In this document: piece by piece, positions 34,827-42,227 of the stretch | Layout: every line of letters starts with the position of its first letter | How positions within the stretch are numbered: the stretch's first letter is position 1 | NCBI RefSeq assembly: GCF_024494695.1 | Contig: NZ_JANHDP010000004.1 | Span: 248,001-312,000, forward strand | Reading direction: 5' to 3' | Source: Natronoarchaeum rubrum | GTDB lineage: Archaea; Halobacteriota; Halobacteria; Halobacteriales; Natronoarchaeaceae | Length of the DNA: 64,000 bases | Notes under the pieces: model-generated | Databases searched by the model: none | The model's input: only the letters and a program-made list of their open reading frames with translations | What the model was told of the DNA's origin: nothing | Translations under genes and position numbers: made by a program

Positions 34827-35147
34827 GTGTGTGGTGTGTTCGATCGGGTGTCGTTCTCGGATGCTGTGTCGCGCTGCAGGGGTTTCAATCGAATGATCGA
34901 CCGGTCGACGCGCACCCCCGACGAGGTCGCCAGCCTCGCCGCGAGCGCTCTATCGGGCCGGTTTTTTCAGAATAGCGGCGGCGCTCCCGCTCGCGGCGCG
35001 GCGTCCGGCCGAGCGACGAGCGGGACTGCTCACGGTAGTGTCACCGTGGCGCCCCGACTTATCGTTTCTGGTACCGGGACGGCCGAGAGCGTCGGCATCT
35101 CTCCACGTCGCGGAATTTATCAGGTGCGAGTGGGAACACCCTCGCGT
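34827..35147. other. Spacer of 321 bp between divergent dapA and htpX
   Basis: I see no gene here. The open frame running into htpX lacks a promoter-supported start. CACGGT (35031-35036) and ACCGTG (35043-35048) form a 6-bp hairpin. TTTAT at 35116-35120 is the htpX TATA box. The dapA side has no clear TATA at -27; GGTTTCAATC near 34880-34890 could serve if the dap mRNA has a leader of about 30 nt. Confidence 0.5.
35116..35120 (+). promoter_or_regulatory. TATA-like box of htpX
   Basis: TTTAT in GGAATTTATCAGG is about 30 bp before the ATG at 35148 and defines that start against the longer upstream frame. Confidence 0.5.
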
Positions 35148-35972
35148 ATGAGACACCTCGGCCTGAAGGTACGGATGGCGGTCGTCAGCACCATCCTGTT
35201 CGCGTTCTTTGCGTTCGCAGCGGGAGTAGCGACGATCGTGTTCAACCTGCCGTTGGCCGCAGTACTAGTGCTCGCAGTCGGGTTCGCCGGGTTCCAGTAT
35301 CTGCTCGGGACGAAGATGGCGCTGTGGAGCGTCGGCGCCGACGATATGCCCGAAGACCAGTACCGTGAGATCCACCGCGCGGTCGAGGACATGTCGAAGG
35401 AGATGGGGATCAAGAAGCCTCGCCTGATGGTCGCCCAGATGGGCGTTCCCAACGCCTTCGCAACGGGCCGAAAGGGCAACGGGACCGTCGTGGTCTCGAC
35501 GGAACTGATCCACACGCTCCAGCAGGACGAGCTGGAGGGCGTGCTCGCACACGAACTCGCCCACATCGCGAACCGCGACGTGGTGACGATGACGCTGGGA
35601 CAGTCGGTCGCCGGCATCGTCGGCATCGCCGTCCAGTGGCTGGTGATCGCGACCGGCGACAACGAGATCGCCGACCTCGTGCTGGGCTGGATCGCCGGTA
35701 TGCTGACCCAGATGTTCGTGATGATCTTCGTGCTCGCGATCTCCCGGTACCGGGAGTACATCGCCGACAGCGACGCCGCCGACGTGATCGGCAGCGGCGA
35801 GCCCCTCGCCCGTGCGCTGGAGAAGATCCAGCGCGGCGCGCAGGGTCGCGAGAGCAACATCGACGACTCGGTCAGCGCGCTCTGTATCTTCGGCGACGGC
35901 GGCGGGCTCAAGAAGCTGTTCTCGACCCACCCCGACACCGAAGAGCGCATCCGGCGGCTGCGAAGCTACTGA
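35148..35972 (+). CDS. htpX: HtpX-like membrane zinc metalloprotease (M48B)
   Basis: A 274-residue membrane protease of stress quality control. Two N-terminal helices (about residues 11-50) lead to a cytosolic catalytic domain with HELAH (residues near 136-140) and the third zinc ligand Glu in SRYREYIADSDAA; two further hydrophobic segments lie between them. The FSTHPDTEERIRRL ending is the family C-terminus. Full length. It stands alone, divergent from the dap operon. Confidence 0.94.
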   Translation: MRHLGLKVRMAVVSTILFAFFAFAAGVATIVFNLPLAAVLVLAVGFAGFQYLLGTKMALWSVGADDMPEDQYREIHRAVEDMSKEMGIKKPRLMVAQMGVPNAFATGRKGNGTVVVSTELIHTLQQDELEGVLAHELAHIANRDVVTMTLGQSVAGIVGIAVQWLVIATGDNEIADLVLGWIAGMLTQMFVMIFVLAISRYREYIADSDAADVIGSGEPLARALEKIQRGAQGRESNIDDSVSALCIFGDGGGLKKLFSTHPDTEERIRRLRSY

Positions 35973-36035
35973 CGCCATCGTCGGGGCGCCCCTGACGAAC
36001 GAAGGTATTTATTGCCGCCCGGGCGAACGGCAAGC

Positions 36036-36533
36036 ATGACCGACATCCACTCCGGGCAGCGCGTCGCCGTGCTGGTCGACGCCCAGAACCTGTACCATAG
36101 CGCCCAGAGTCTCTACTCGAACAACATCGACTACTCGTCGCTCTTGGAGAAGAGCGTTCAGGGTCGCGAACTCACGCGAGCGATCGCGTACGTGATTCGC
36201 GCGGACTCGCCCGAGGAGGAGAGCTTCTTCGAGGCGCTGACCGACATCGGCTTCGAGACGAAGATCAAGGACATCAAGACGTTCAGCGACGGCTCGAAGA
36301 AAGCCGACTGGGACGTCGGAATGAGCTTAGACGCCGTCACGCTGGCCAACCACGTCGACACCGTCGTGCTCTGTACCGGCGACGGCGACTTCTCGCGGCT
36401 CTGCTCGCACCTGCGCCACGAGGGCGTCCGCGTCGAGGTGATGAGCTTCGAGTCCTCGACCGCCGACGAACTCAAGGAGGCCGCCGACTCGTTCCTCGAC
36501 CTGAGCGAGCGGACCGAGACGTTCCTGCTGTGA
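36036..36533 (+). CDS. NYN domain (LabA/DUF88-like) protein
   Basis: A 165-residue protein of the NYN/PIN-like nuclease fold. The acidic residues that would bind metal are in VLVDAQNLY, DWDVGMSLDAV and CTGDGDFSRL, the classic LabA/DUF88 pattern. Members are predicted RNases in RNA processing or decay. TATTTATT at 36006-36013 is about 27 bp before the ATG, a clear leaderless promoter. Convergent with the small membrane protein gene, with a 6-bp hairpin between them. Confidence 0.9.
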   Translation: MTDIHSGQRVAVLVDAQNLYHSAQSLYSNNIDYSSLLEKSVQGRELTRAIAYVIRADSPEEESFFEALTDIGFETKIKDIKTFSDGSKKADWDVGMSLDAVTLANHVDTVVLCTGDGDFSRLCSHLRHEGVRVEVMSFESSTADELKEAADSFLDLSERTETFLL

Positions 36534-36600
36534 ACCGTCGGCGTCTGGTTCCCGCGTAGCGTTCGCGAACTGCCGACCGGACGCGACTCGCCGCTCGACT

Positions 36601-36624
36601 CCCCGAAGCGATCGCTACTCGGGG
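36601..36624. terminator. Bidirectional hairpin between convergent genes
   Basis: CCCCGA (36601-36606) and TCGGGG (36619-36624) pair, enclosing the palindrome AGCGATCGCT. The element lies midway between the stops at 36533 (+) and 36651 (-), where a shared terminator would be useful. Confidence 0.4.
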
Positions 36625-36650
36625 TGGAGAACTGCCGAAGAAGTGCGCGT

Positions 36651-36827
36651 TTAGACGGTGGGGCCGTCGTTCGTGACGCCGATCAGCAGCGATCCTGCGG
36701 CCATGCCGAGCGCGGCGACGCCGCCGAGGAGTACGGGAATCCCGGTTCCGTTCGCGCCGATCGCCAGCAGGAGCACGCTGGAGACAACCAGTAGGAACGC
36801 CCCCAAACCGACTTTCGTCGTATCCAT
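36651..36827 (-). CDS. Small two-helix membrane protein
   Basis: A 58-residue protein (MDTTKVGLGAFLLVVSSVLLL at the start) with two hydrophobic segments (about residues 6-23 and 28-50) and a short polar end NDGPTV. The ATG at 36827 is backed by a TATA element (AAGCTATAAGCC on the minus strand near 36852-36863) about 27 bp upstream. No family recognised and no function assigned. Confidence 0.7.
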   Translation of the reverse strand: MDTTKVGLGAFLLVVSSVLLLAIGANGTGIPVLLGGVAALGMAAGSLLIGVTNDGPTV

Positions 36828-36986
36828 AACTGTACGTTGGATTACGTCCCCGCGGCTTATAGCTTTCTCTCCGAATGCGTGCGGGTAGGGTGGTAACGAA
36901 TGACAAATGACGAGCAGTGAGTGAAACGGTGCCAACGACCACGGACGGGTCGAAGCCCTTTCGCACCCCGAGTCCGAACCGGGCGT

Positions 36987-37475
36987 ATGACCGACGATTC
37001 GGGCGCGGGCGGCCTCGGCGACGACGGCGACGATCTCCGGCGCGTGGCGGACTACCAGTTCGGCGCCGGCGCCGGGGCGCTGCTCTTCCCGCAGGACGAC
37101 GACTACGAGGTCAAGCGCAGCAGTTCGGGACGCCCGAGTCAGGTGCTCGCGGACGGCGGTCGGCTCGTCACGCTCGGCGTCGACGGCCGATTCACGCTCG
37201 GACTGGAGGGCGGGCGCCGACTCGCCGGCCTCGATCACCCGAAGAACAGAGTCGTCGTCGGAGACGACAGCGAGCCGTTCGTCCGCGAAGGCAAGAACAC
37301 GTTCGCGAAGTTCGTCACCGAAGCCGATCCGGAAATCCGCCCCGGCGACGAGGTACTCGTGGTCCACCGAGAGGGGCGCCTGCTCGCGGTCGGTCGGGCC
37401 GAGCTCTCCGCGGATGCCATGCTCGACTTCGACGCCGGGATGGCCGTGCAGGTTCGCGACGGCGCCGACGAGTGA
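36987..37475 (+). CDS. PUA domain protein
   Basis: A 162-residue protein. After an acidic N-terminus, the block RVADYQFGAGAGALLFP is typical of haloarchaeal PUA-type proteins related to the C-terminal part of archaeosine tRNA-guanine transglycosylase. The C-terminal 80 residues form the PUA fold, with GDEVLVVHREGRLLAVGRA as its usual VN-GRL-like block. Likely RNA-binding, perhaps in tRNA modification, but there is no catalytic domain. The gene precedes the DUF5787 gene by 80 bp. Confidence 0.82.
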   Translation: MTDDSGAGGLGDDGDDLRRVADYQFGAGAGALLFPQDDDYEVKRSSSGRPSQVLADGGRLVTLGVDGRFTLGLEGGRRLAGLDHPKNRVVVGDDSEPFVREGKNTFAKFVTEADPEIRPGDEVLVVHREGRLLAVGRAELSADAMLDFDAGMAVQVRDGADE

Positions 37476-37525
37476 CACGGTAGACGTCGACCACTGGTCG
37501 CCGCCGCACGACACCCACCGAACCG

Positions 37526-37530
37526 TTTTA
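37526..37530 (+). promoter_or_regulatory. TATA-like box deciding the DUF5787 start
   Basis: TTTTA in ACCGTTTTATCC is centred 28 bp before the GTG at 37556, and only 19 bp before the GTG at 37547. The spacing favours 37556. Confidence 0.45.
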
Positions 37531-37555
37531 TCCGATCGACCCCCTTGTGCGAGCA

Positions 37556-38611
37556 GTGACAGCCGAGCCGGCTTCGGAGTTCGAGTTCGAGCTGCTGGTC
37601 TGTCGGTGGGTCGAGCGCGAGTGGCCCCCGGGCGACGAGCGCGACGCCGAGCGCGCGGTGCTGGTCGCCCGCCAGCTCGGCACGAAGCGGCGCCGCTGGG
37701 ACACGATCGCGATCGAAGCCGACCGGGCGGCGCTCCGGCGGCGCGCGAACTTCGGCGCCGAGCGCCTCGACGGCGACCTGCTGCACGTGGTCCGGTCGGC
37801 GCCCGCGGACTGGGCGTGGTACCGTGACTGCCTGCCCGATCCGGGCTACGCCTGGCGCTACGTGCGCGAGGCGATCCACGAGGCCGACGATCGGGACATT
37901 CTCGACGTGCGACGGAACGGCAACCGCATCGAGATCCGCCGGAAGTGGGTCTATCCGGACTGGATCGACCGGATCGTCGCGATCGAGAACAAGCCCGATC
38001 TGGACGCCAGCGCGGCCCGGGCCCTGCGCCCGCAACTGGAGCGGGACGTCGCGCTCGCGCTGGCCGACGAGGCGTGGGTCGCGACGACCGCGACCGGCGA
38101 GCGCGTCGAGCCCGCGATTCTGGAGGACATCCCCGTCGAGGCAGGCGTACTCGCCGTCGATCCCGCCGAGCGGTCGGCGTCGGTCGCCTGGCACCCGCGG
38201 ACGCTCGACGCCGACGCGCCGGGCACCCGGATCGAGGACCGAGCCGACGACGCCGACTCGGAGTACGTCCAGTCCGCGGGAACGTTCGAGTACGTCGCCC
38301 CCGAGCGAAAGCGCGAGCTCCGGCTCCGGATCGCCGAGCGCGCCTACGAGCGGGGCTGGCGCTCCTTCGTCGACTCGATGCGGCCCGACTGCCGGCACTT
38401 CCGACTGCTCGACGCCGATGGCCAACTGCTGCCCCGCTGTGACGCCAAAGAGTGCACCCAGACCAGCGCGGAGTGCTCGGGATCCTGTCCGGAGTACGAA
38501 CCTGAGCCGCCGGCGTGGCGCCAGCGCGGGTGGCCGATCGAGGGCGGACCCGGGAAGCGGCTGCAGCAACTGCTCGCAGAGCGGCGGCGGCGGCATCGTC
38601 CGGGTCTGTGA
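37556..38611 (+). CDS. DUF5787 family haloarchaeal protein
   Basis: A 351-residue soluble protein with a nuclease-like middle: EIRRKWVYPDWIDRIVAIENKPDLD has an E-x-K pattern after a conserved Asp, reminiscent of PD-(D/E)xK folds, and a Cys cluster near the C-terminus (C-x3-C, then CSGSC) could bind zinc. DUF5787 is the likely family. Start: GTG 37556 from promoter spacing; GTG 37547 would add three residues. A perfect 10-bp hairpin directly follows the stop. Predicted nuclease activity is inference. Confidence 0.78.
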   Translation: MTAEPASEFEFELLVCRWVEREWPPGDERDAERAVLVARQLGTKRRRWDTIAIEADRAALRRRANFGAERLDGDLLHVVRSAPADWAWYRDCLPDPGYAWRYVREAIHEADDRDILDVRRNGNRIEIRRKWVYPDWIDRIVAIENKPDLDASAARALRPQLERDVALALADEAWVATTATGERVEPAILEDIPVEAGVLAVDPAERSASVAWHPRTLDADAPGTRIEDRADDADSEYVQSAGTFEYVAPERKRELRLRIAERAYERGWRSFVDSMRPDCRHFRLLDADGQLLPRCDAKECTQTSAECSGSCPEYEPEPPAWRQRGWPIEGGPGKRLQQLLAERRRRHRPGL

Positions 38612-38641
38612 GACGCCGCGGTCAGTGAGCGCCGCGGCGTC
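38612..38641 (+). terminator. Hairpin immediately after the DUF5787 stop
   Basis: GACGCCGCGG (38612-38621) and CCGCGGCGTC (38632-38641) form a perfect 10-bp stem with a 10-nt loop, starting at the base after the stop codon. The minus-strand DUF5797 gene ends at 38689, so it could act in both directions. Confidence 0.45.
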
Positions 38642-38688
38642 GGTGGCGTCGACCCGGATATCGGGAGAAAGCGGCCGCAGAACGACGT

Positions 38689-39186
38689 TCAATCCGACAC
38701 TTCGACCTCGATCTCGTCGCGCTCGGCGGTCAGCCGGAACGTGGGGACGCTCCGGTACTCGACCTCGACGACGCCCTTGCGCCGCAGGCTCTGAAGTCCC
38801 GATCGGACGTCCTCGGTGTCGGGGTCGACGTCGTAGGCCTCCCGCAGCGAGTGGAGCACCGACACCACGCTCTCGGAGCGCTCGTCCGGCCCGGCGAGCA
38901 CGTCCAGAATCTGCGCCTGGAGTTCGGGGACGCGGACGACGCTGGGCACCTCGTCTTCCTCGCCCTCGACGCCCGGCTCGACATCGACCATGTCGTTGGC
39001 CTCGGCGGTCGCCCGGATCAGGCTGTTGTCGTCGCGGTAGTAGTAATCGCTCAGCTCCGATTCGAGGAACTGGTGGACCTCGCTGCCGCTGTCGAGGGCC
39101 CACCGGTCCTGCAACTCGCCGTTCTTCGTCGGCTGGAGCTCGACGACGTCGGCGAGCCGGTCGCGAGCCTCCTCCGAGAGCGTCAT
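38689..39186 (-). CDS. DUF5797 family haloarchaeal protein
   Basis: A 165-residue acidic protein. The part after residue 70 looks like a winged-helix domain (SVVRVPELQAQILDVLAGPDE, then GLQSLRRKGVVEVEYRSVP), and the N-terminal TLSEEARDRLADVVELQPTKNGEL resembles a second helix-turn-helix. A DNA-binding role is plausible. Start ATG 39186 (MTLSEEARD); the frame is open further upstream but without a likely start. Divergent from the DUF5789 gene. Named by sequence plan with moderate confidence. Confidence 0.78.
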   Translation of the reverse strand: MTLSEEARDRLADVVELQPTKNGELQDRWALDSGSEVHQFLESELSDYYYRDDNSLIRATAEANDMVDVEPGVEGEEDEVPSVVRVPELQAQILDVLAGPDERSESVVSVLHSLREAYDVDPDTEDVRSGLQSLRRKGVVEVEYRSVPTFRLTAERDEIEVEVSD

Positions 39187-39280
39187 CGCGTGGTGGTATC
39201 GGGGCGCCCGTACTTGCCAGTTCTGGATCCGGCGTCGGACGGGGCACACGTAGAAGGGCGGTGCCGTCGTAGACGTTTCC

Positions 39281-39538
39281 ATGGGTCGCACTACCAGACT
39301 CAGCCGCGTCGACGAGGTACTGGACGAGCTCGATTACCCCGTAGTGCGCGCGGACGCCGCCGACGCACTCTCGGACGTGACGCTCGAACTCGCCGACGGC
39401 GAGGCGAACCTCGGCGAGGTCGTCTCGGAGACCGCCAGCGACTCCTTCGAGTCGGTGGACGAACTCAACAGCGCCCTCAACAACGCGCTGCCGCGGGAAG
39501 CCGTCGGCGAACCGTACCAGTCGGAAGGCGAGGGGTAG
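39281..39538 (+). CDS. DUF5789 family small protein
   Basis: An 85-residue acidic protein (MGRTTRLSRVDEVLDELDYPV at the start) with the pattern LD-x2-DYPV-x-ADA...ELADGEANLGEVV that marks haloarchaeal DUF5789 (DUF2795-like) proteins. No catalytic residues are apparent. It lies 103 bp before transcription factor S on the same strand, but tfs has its own promoter element. Function unknown. Confidence 0.82.
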   Translation: MGRTTRLSRVDEVLDELDYPVVRADAADALSDVTLELADGEANLGEVVSETASDSFESVDELNSALNNALPREAVGEPYQSEGEG

Positions 39539-39641
39539 CGCTCGTCGCGGCCGGCGGATCTGGCCGTCCTGACGCCGCCGTCGAGCAGTCGAACGGCGAC
39601 CGCGGGTGTTAAAACCCCGCCGCCGATAGGAATGCTCAACA

Positions 39642-39953
39642 ATGGAGTTTTGCGACGAGTGCGGTTCGATGATGAAAGCCGACGACGAGCTCTGGATCTG
39701 CGACAGCTGCGGCAACAAGCAGCCCAAGAATCCGGACGCCAACTACGTCATCACCGACGACCAGGAGGCCAGCGAGATCATCGAGACCGAGAAGGGCGGT
39801 AGCGGCCTGCCCAAGACCGACGCGCGCTGTCCCGAGTGCGGGCACGACCGCGCGTACTGGTACATGCAGCAGATCCGCGCGGCAGACGAGTCCGAGACTC
39901 GCTTCTTCGTCTGCACCGAGTGCGAGCACAAGTGGCGCGAAGACGACCACTAA
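39642..39953 (+). CDS. tfs: Transcription factor S (archaeal TFIIS homologue)
   Basis: A 103-residue RNA polymerase cleavage-stimulating factor. The N-terminal zinc ribbon (CDECG, CDSCG) and C-terminal TFIIS ribbon (CPECG, CTECE) are complete, and the catalytic acidic pair lies in the loop QIRAADESETRFF, so transcript cleavage during backtracking should be intact. TTAAAA at about 39609-39614 lies 30 bp before the ATG. A T-rich stretch (CCTTTTTG) follows the stop, then a 9-bp dyad. Confidence 0.95.
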   Translation: MEFCDECGSMMKADDELWICDSCGNKQPKNPDANYVITDDQEASEIIETEKGGSGLPKTDARCPECGHDRAYWYMQQIRAADESETRFFVCTECEHKWREDDH

Positions 39954-39975
39954 CGACCTTTTTGCAGGAGCACCG

Positions 39976-39996
39976 CGACCGATCTCCGATCGGTCG
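39976..39996 (+). terminator. Dyad after transcription factor S
   Basis: CGACCGATC (39976-39984) and GATCGGTCG (39988-39996) form a perfect 9-bp stem with a 3-nt loop, 23 bp after the tfs stop and just after a CTTTTTG tract. T-tract and stem together make a credible termination or 3'-end region. Confidence 0.45.
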
Positions 39997-40042
39997 CTCG
40001 ACCCCGCCAAAAATTTCGACCAAAAAAGGCGCTCGCGTGCAA

Positions 40043-40065
40043 CCGCGCTCGCTTCGCTCGCTCGG
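40043..40065. repeat. Further member of the TCGCTnCGCTC-loop hairpin family
   Basis: Arms CCGCGC (40043-40048) and GCTCGG (40060-40065) with one mismatch enclose TCGCTTCGCTC, the same loop type seen after purNH and dnaK. It lies in the 183-bp spacer after tfs. Confidence 0.4.
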
Positions 40066-40136
40066 ATGCTGTCAACGGTCCAATGTTTGCTAACATATAC
40101 CAGACATCAATAGGCTGGACATCGTAGACTGTATCG

Positions 40137-40697
40137 ATGGCCGCGACGCCACCGCAGGTGACCGCGGAGGGGATCGAAGCGTGGGAGTGCGTCGAAGCGT
40201 CGGTCGACACGCTGTTCAGCCTGCCCGTGGTCGCCGTCGAGGGGTACACGCTGGTCTACGAGGACGCCGCGCTCCGGGAGCGACTGCACCGAGCGACCGG
40301 CAAGGACATCACGCGATTCTTCTTCGCCACGCAGTTGGCGTTCGACCCGGCGCTCTCGGCGCGCGTCGAGGCGCTGCTCCAGCAGACGGTGACCTCGGCC
40401 GCCCAGGGCGCGTTCGCCGATCGACTCGAAGATCGTGGGCTCACCGACATCCAGCACGGCGGCCGCCGCCGCGTCAGCGTCAACGCCGGCGGGCACGCGA
40501 GCGCGACAGCGTTTACCGGTAGCTACGAGTGCGACGGGACGGCCATCCCGATCGAGGGGCTACTCGCCGTCTGGCGCGAGGACGGCTTCACCATCGCCGG
40601 CGGTGCCCATCCGGTCGGCGACGGCGGGCTCGGCGTCGGCGTCGAGCCGGAACGCTACGAATCCGAGTTGCTGGAGCTGATCGGCGGCGTCGCGTAG
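40137..40697 (+). CDS. Uncharacterised haloarchaeal protein
   Basis: A 186-residue soluble protein. The first half is helical (TAEGIEAWECVEASVDTLFSL), the second half has beta-rich segments (TAFTGSYECDGTAIPIEGLLA, RVSVNAGGHA) and an acidic end. Two cysteines (WECV, YECDG) are not arranged as a zinc site. An AACATATAC element about 40 bp before the ATG is the likely promoter, giving a leader of some 14 nt. I do not recognise the family and assign no function. Confidence 0.72.
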   Translation: MAATPPQVTAEGIEAWECVEASVDTLFSLPVVAVEGYTLVYEDAALRERLHRATGKDITRFFFATQLAFDPALSARVEALLQQTVTSAAQGAFADRLEDRGLTDIQHGGRRRVSVNAGGHASATAFTGSYECDGTAIPIEGLLAVWREDGFTIAGGAHPVGDGGLGVGVEPERYESELLELIGGVA

Positions 40698-40736
40698 CGG
40701 GGCGCCGGTGCGGCGTCCCCCGCGGTGCGGGCGAGT

Positions 40737-40931
40737 TCAGTCGAGGCCGGAAACGTCTTTCCCGCACTCGGGACAGGAATCGGGCGGGCTGGGATAGCCA
40801 AAGAGCCAGCCCTGCTTACTGAAGAAGTTTCCACAGTCCGTACACACTCTGACCCGGCTCTTGAGCACGTACTCGAACGTCCACTGGAGGAACAGCAGGA
40901 ACAGGATGAAGGCGACGACGACTCCAATCAT
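40737..40931 (-). CDS. Membrane-anchored zinc-ribbon protein
   Basis: A 64-residue protein: one N-terminal membrane helix (about residues 2-17, MIGVVVAFILFLLFLQW) then a four-Cys ribbon (CTDCG ... CPECG), which should bind one zinc on the cytosolic side. TTTATAAT on the minus strand (near 40953-40960) lies about 26 bp before the ATG, a strong leaderless promoter. No family name is recognised; a role as a small membrane adaptor is a guess only. Confidence 0.78.
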   Translation of the reverse strand: MIGVVVAFILFLLFLQWTFEYVLKSRVRVCTDCGNFFSKQGWLFGYPSPPDSCPECGKDVSGLD

Positions 40932-41000
40932 ACCGCCAACGTGTCATCGGAGCATTATAAATCCCTCGCGCGACTCCGAAATTATGACCGTACCGCACCC

Positions 41001-41732
41001 TCAGACGTTCCGCGCGAACGTCAGGTAGCCGGTGTGGCCGACGCCGCGGGTCGAGGGTCGGGAGCCGCGATCGTCGAAGTCCATCTCGCGCTGGATCGTC
41101 TCCTGACTCTCGACGTTCGAGAGCCCGGTGTCGCGGGCCGCCTCGACGACCTCGCGCGTGTTCTCGACGAACGGCGAGTATACCGCGACGAACCCGCCGT
41201 CGGCGAGCAGGTCCGGTGCGCGTTCGACGACATCGGGGGCGTCCTGGGTGTCCAGCGTGAGCAGATCGAACTCTCCGAAGTCGTCGCGCTCGTCGATCGC
41301 CTCTACTACGTCGCCGCTGTTGACGTCGACGCGATCGGCGACGCCCGCCAGCGCCATGTTCTCGCGAGCCACCTCGGCGAACTCCGCCTTCTGCTCGAAC
41401 GTGGTCACCTCGGCGCCCATGCGACCCAGGTACGCCGAGAGCACGCCGGTCCCGGTGCCGGCGTCCAGAACGCGGTCGCCCGACTGGACGCCGACGTGGC
41501 CGACGACCAGCCCGATGTCGCGGGGCATCATCGGCGCGCCCGTCCGCTCCATGTGGTGGAACAGGTCGGGCGAGCGCAGCCGCCGGACCTCGAACGGCTC
41601 GTCGAGGTGGGTCGTGATCGTGTCGCCGGGCTGGACATCCTCGGGCACGTCCAGCACGCCCAGATCGGTGCCGAAGTCCTCGCCCGGCTCGACGAGAAAC
41701 TCGCGGTCCCCGCGGACCACCAGGACCGTCAC
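41001..41732 (-). CDS. trmI: tRNA (adenine-N1)-methyltransferase TrmI
   Basis: A 243-residue SAM-dependent enzyme that makes m1A58 (and in archaea also m1A57) in the T-loop of tRNA. An N-terminal beta domain precedes the SAM motif [14 protein letters not shown]; the preceding [15 protein letters not shown] and the final [14 protein letters not shown] match TrmI. It overlaps the NAC gene by 4 bp (ATGA), so both are in one minus-strand operon, linking tRNA maturation with nascent-chain handling. Confidence 0.93.
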   Translation of the reverse strand: MTVLVVRGDREFLVEPGEDFGTDLGVLDVPEDVQPGDTITTHLDEPFEVRRLRSPDLFHHMERTGAPMMPRDIGLVVGHVGVQSGDRVLDAGTGTGVLSAYLGRMGAEVTTFEQKAEFAEVARENMALAGVADRVDVNSGDVVEAIDERDDFGEFDLLTLDTQDAPDVVERAPDLLADGGFVAVYSPFVENTREVVEAARDTGLSNVESQETIQREMDFDDRGSRPSTRGVGHTGYLTFARNV

Positions 41733-42124
41733 TCTAGCTGGTCGACCGCGGCGGCGAGATCGCCGTCGTTTGCTTCGAGCGCCTCGCGGGCGGCGTCCTC
41801 GCTGGCGCCGGTCCGCATCGCGACGATCTCGACGTCGTCGTCCGGGACGCCGGCCGATTCCTCGGCGTCGTCGCCGCCGGACTCGCTCTCGATCGCGCCG
41901 GCCGCGCTACCGGCTTCCTGCTCTTCCGGCGAGCCGACGACCTGGTAGGTCTCCTGGCCGCGCGCGTCGATCTTGTTGACGTCGACGTCCTCGAACACGA
42001 GGTCGGCGTCGTCGGTCTCGATGACCACGCGGTTGGCGTCGAGCTCCTCCATGTCGACGCCCATCTGTTCCATCATCTGCTTCATCTTGCGGGGGTCCAT
42101 ACCGCCGCCGCCTCCTCCGAACAT
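41729..42124 (-). CDS. nac: Nascent polypeptide-associated complex protein
   Basis: A 131-residue archaeal aNAC that contacts ribosomes and nascent chains as a homodimer. A Gly-rich start ([18 protein letters not shown]), the NAC domain (about residues 25-70; [21 protein letters not shown]) and a C-terminal UBA domain ([19 protein letters not shown]) are in the usual order, separated by an acidic linker. AATAATT about 30 bp upstream is the likely TATA element. First gene of the pair with trmI. Confidence 0.95.
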   Translation of the reverse strand: MFGGGGGGMDPRKMKQMMEQMGVDMEELDANRVVIETDDADLVFEDVDVNKIDARGQETYQVVGSPEEQEAGSAAGAIESESGGDDAEESAGVPDDDVEIVAMRTGASEDAAREALEANDGDLAAAVDQLE

Positions 42125-42227
42125 ACCCGGAGGGTGGCTCCCTGTCGGGAAATAATTGACGCAAGTCGCCGGCGCGCGGTTCCCCCCGAGACCGCTCCGG
42201 ACGGCAGCTGTGGCCCGGAATTGGGCT

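Noticed and set aside
34827..35147. N-terminal extension of HtpX (frame open from 34827)
   Set aside because: The extension lacks homology to HtpX N-termini, and a TATA box lies inside it 30 bp before ATG 35148.
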